A DNA stretch of 33,644 nucleotides from an uncultured bacterium. GTDB lineage: Bacteria > Bacillota > Clostridia > Christensenellales > CAG-917. Under the pieces are notes generated by a model. It saw only the letters and a program-made list of their open reading frames with translations. It searched no databases and had not been told where the DNA came from. Of this stretch, positions 32,952 to 33,644 are shown one piece after another. Where the stretch lies: the NCBI GenBank assembly GCA_949432885.1, contig CASQXY010000014.1:1-33644 (forward strand), given 5' to 3'. A program made the translations under genes and the position numbers. The stretch's first letter is position 1; each line of letters starts with the position of its first letter.

Positions 32952-33392
32952 TCATTCGGCAACGATATTCAAAACACCGTTCGACAATTCAAACGTCAAT
33001 CGCTGCTTCTTTTCGCCGTCGACCGTGATTTCCGTACCTGCTTCGCCTTTCTCTCCCCTCTCGCCTTTGAGGTTTCTGAAAGACAATTTATTGCCTCCGT
33101 TTCCGTCGCCGACGATACTCACCGACGGCGTACCGACTCCGTTTGCGAGCGTACAGTCGGGCGCGTTTGTAAACAGTCCTTTCACACTGTCTGCGACCGC
33201 GACGGCGGAATTGATTTCGTCGTTCCAGTCATTGAAAAGCTGCGCGTCGATAGCCGTGCCCTCTTTTGTTACGACGTCGTCTTCGCTCCTTGCAATGTCC
33301 ACGACAAGCTTGTCGCCCTCCTGTCTGATTACGGACAGTACGCGCCTGTTGGGATGACTGCTCACTCGATTCTGAAAAATTTTTCCTATCAT
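32952..33392 (-). CDS. Phage tail-fibre/baseplate-like protein with collagen-like segment
   Basis: 146 residues. The N-terminal part (to about 80) has DDVVTKEGTAIDAQLFNDWND, similar in pattern to the 'V..eGTpIna.nln.w' segment common in phage tail or baseplate-associated proteins. A short Gly-X-Y stretch (GERGEKGEAGTE, near 113-124) follows, as in many tail fibres, then a strand-rich tail. A longer reading from 33446 exists, but AAGGAG lies before the chosen ATG. No exact family is recognised. It is 30 bases upstream of the TIM-fusion gene and probably in one operon. A terminator (33521-33545) isolates it from the gene at the window edge. Confidence 0.6.
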   Translation of the reverse strand: MIGKIFQNRVSSHPNRRVLSVIRQEGDKLVVDIARSEDDVVTKEGTAIDAQLFNDWNDEINSAVAVADSVKGLFTNAPDCTLANGVGTPSVSIVGDGNGGNKLSFRNLKGERGEKGEAGTEITVDGEKKQRLTFELSNGVLNIVAE

Positions 33393-33520
33393 TTTTTTCT
33401 TCTCCTTATGTGTATTTGAAGGTCTTCCGACCCTCTTGAAATACATTGTAAACGGATATATTTCTAATGCCTTCTAAGATTTCCAATCCGTGCTAATGCC
33501 GTAAAATGGCAATTTTTCCA

Positions 33521-33545
33521 CAAAAAAAGAGAGCCTAAGCTCTCT
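33521..33545 (-). terminator. Intrinsic terminator of the gene at the window edge
   Basis: Perfect 7-bp stem AGAGAGC (33528-33534) with GCTCTCT (33539-33545), loop of four. On the minus strand it is followed by seven T residues. Confidence 0.85.
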
Positions 33546-33567
33546 GAATATACATATTAATATAGAA

Positions 33568-33644
33568 TCAATCGACCAACCTACTTTTCCCGCCCTTCTC
33601 GAAGCTCGCAAGTCCGTCTGCGCCGCGGTTGAAGTACGTCATTT
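33568..33644 (-). CDS. C-terminal end of an unidentified protein (cut by window edge)
   Basis: An open minus-strand frame enters from the right edge and stops at TGA (33570-33568). The visible part reads MTYFNRGADGLASFEKGGKS and ends RLVD; the Met may be internal. A strong terminator follows 23 bases later, as expected of a real gene end. The family cannot be named from 25 residues. Its place suggests it belongs to the phage-like cluster. Confidence 0.45.
   Translation of the reverse strand, partial: MTYFNRGADGLASFEKGGKSRLVD

Noticed and set aside
32952..33446. Longer start at 33446 for the tail-fibre-like protein
   Set aside because: AAGGAG lies before the internal ATG at 33392, and the extension is a basic, unlike-family sequence without its own ribosome binding site.

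Overview
The window comes from an anaerobic, endospore-forming member of the Clostridia, probably a gut lineage. The reasons are a germination protease gene (gpr) beside rpsT, as in Bacillus and Clostridium; clostridial-type purine enzymes (long one-chain PurL, stand-alone AICAR transformylase with an archaeal-type PurO cyclohydrolase); a ZTP riboswitch; and a formate-based folate one-carbon supply. Species cannot be named from the sequence. No rRNA, tRNA, CRISPR array or transposase was seen.

Layout. 1-550: no gene, but a partly duplicated hairpin-rich repeat and a candidate small RNA ending in a strong terminator. 555-4867: EF-G-like GTPase, glutamate racemase, gpr and rpsT. 4934-10394: three surface or regulatory genes: a membrane-anchored subtilisin-like protease, an RNA polymerase alpha-CTD-like/WG-repeat protein, and an 811-residue anchored beta-propeller/SH3-like protein. 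The protease and propeller promoters place +1 exactly on the ATG, so both messages look leaderless. 10559-13226: LOG-family protein, PLP aminotransferase, and a divergent XRE-repressor/72-aa gene pair sharing three evenly spaced palindromes. 13243-30251: a large one-carbon and purine region, all on the minus strand. 30405-31427: a MATE transporter lacking its N-terminus. 31438-33644: a small phage-like cluster containing a triosephosphate isomerase-like domain fused in frame to a phage-tail-like leader peptide.

The purine region reads guaB-fhs, terminator, then promoter and ZTP riboswitch, then purE-purC-purF-purM-(formate/nitrite channel)-purN-purO-AICARFT-purD-purL, then terminator and folD. 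It encodes most of the route from PRPP to IMP, plus the IMP dehydrogenase step. purB, purK, purA and guaA are not in the window. The channel, FTHFS and FolD would supply 10-formyl-THF to PurN and AICARFT, and the riboswitch senses ZTP/ZMP, which builds up when that cofactor is short. The region therefore forms a closed metabolic and regulatory circuit. Its PurF lacks the usual N-terminal nucleophile Cys.

All family assignments come from motif recognition by eye. No database search was possible.
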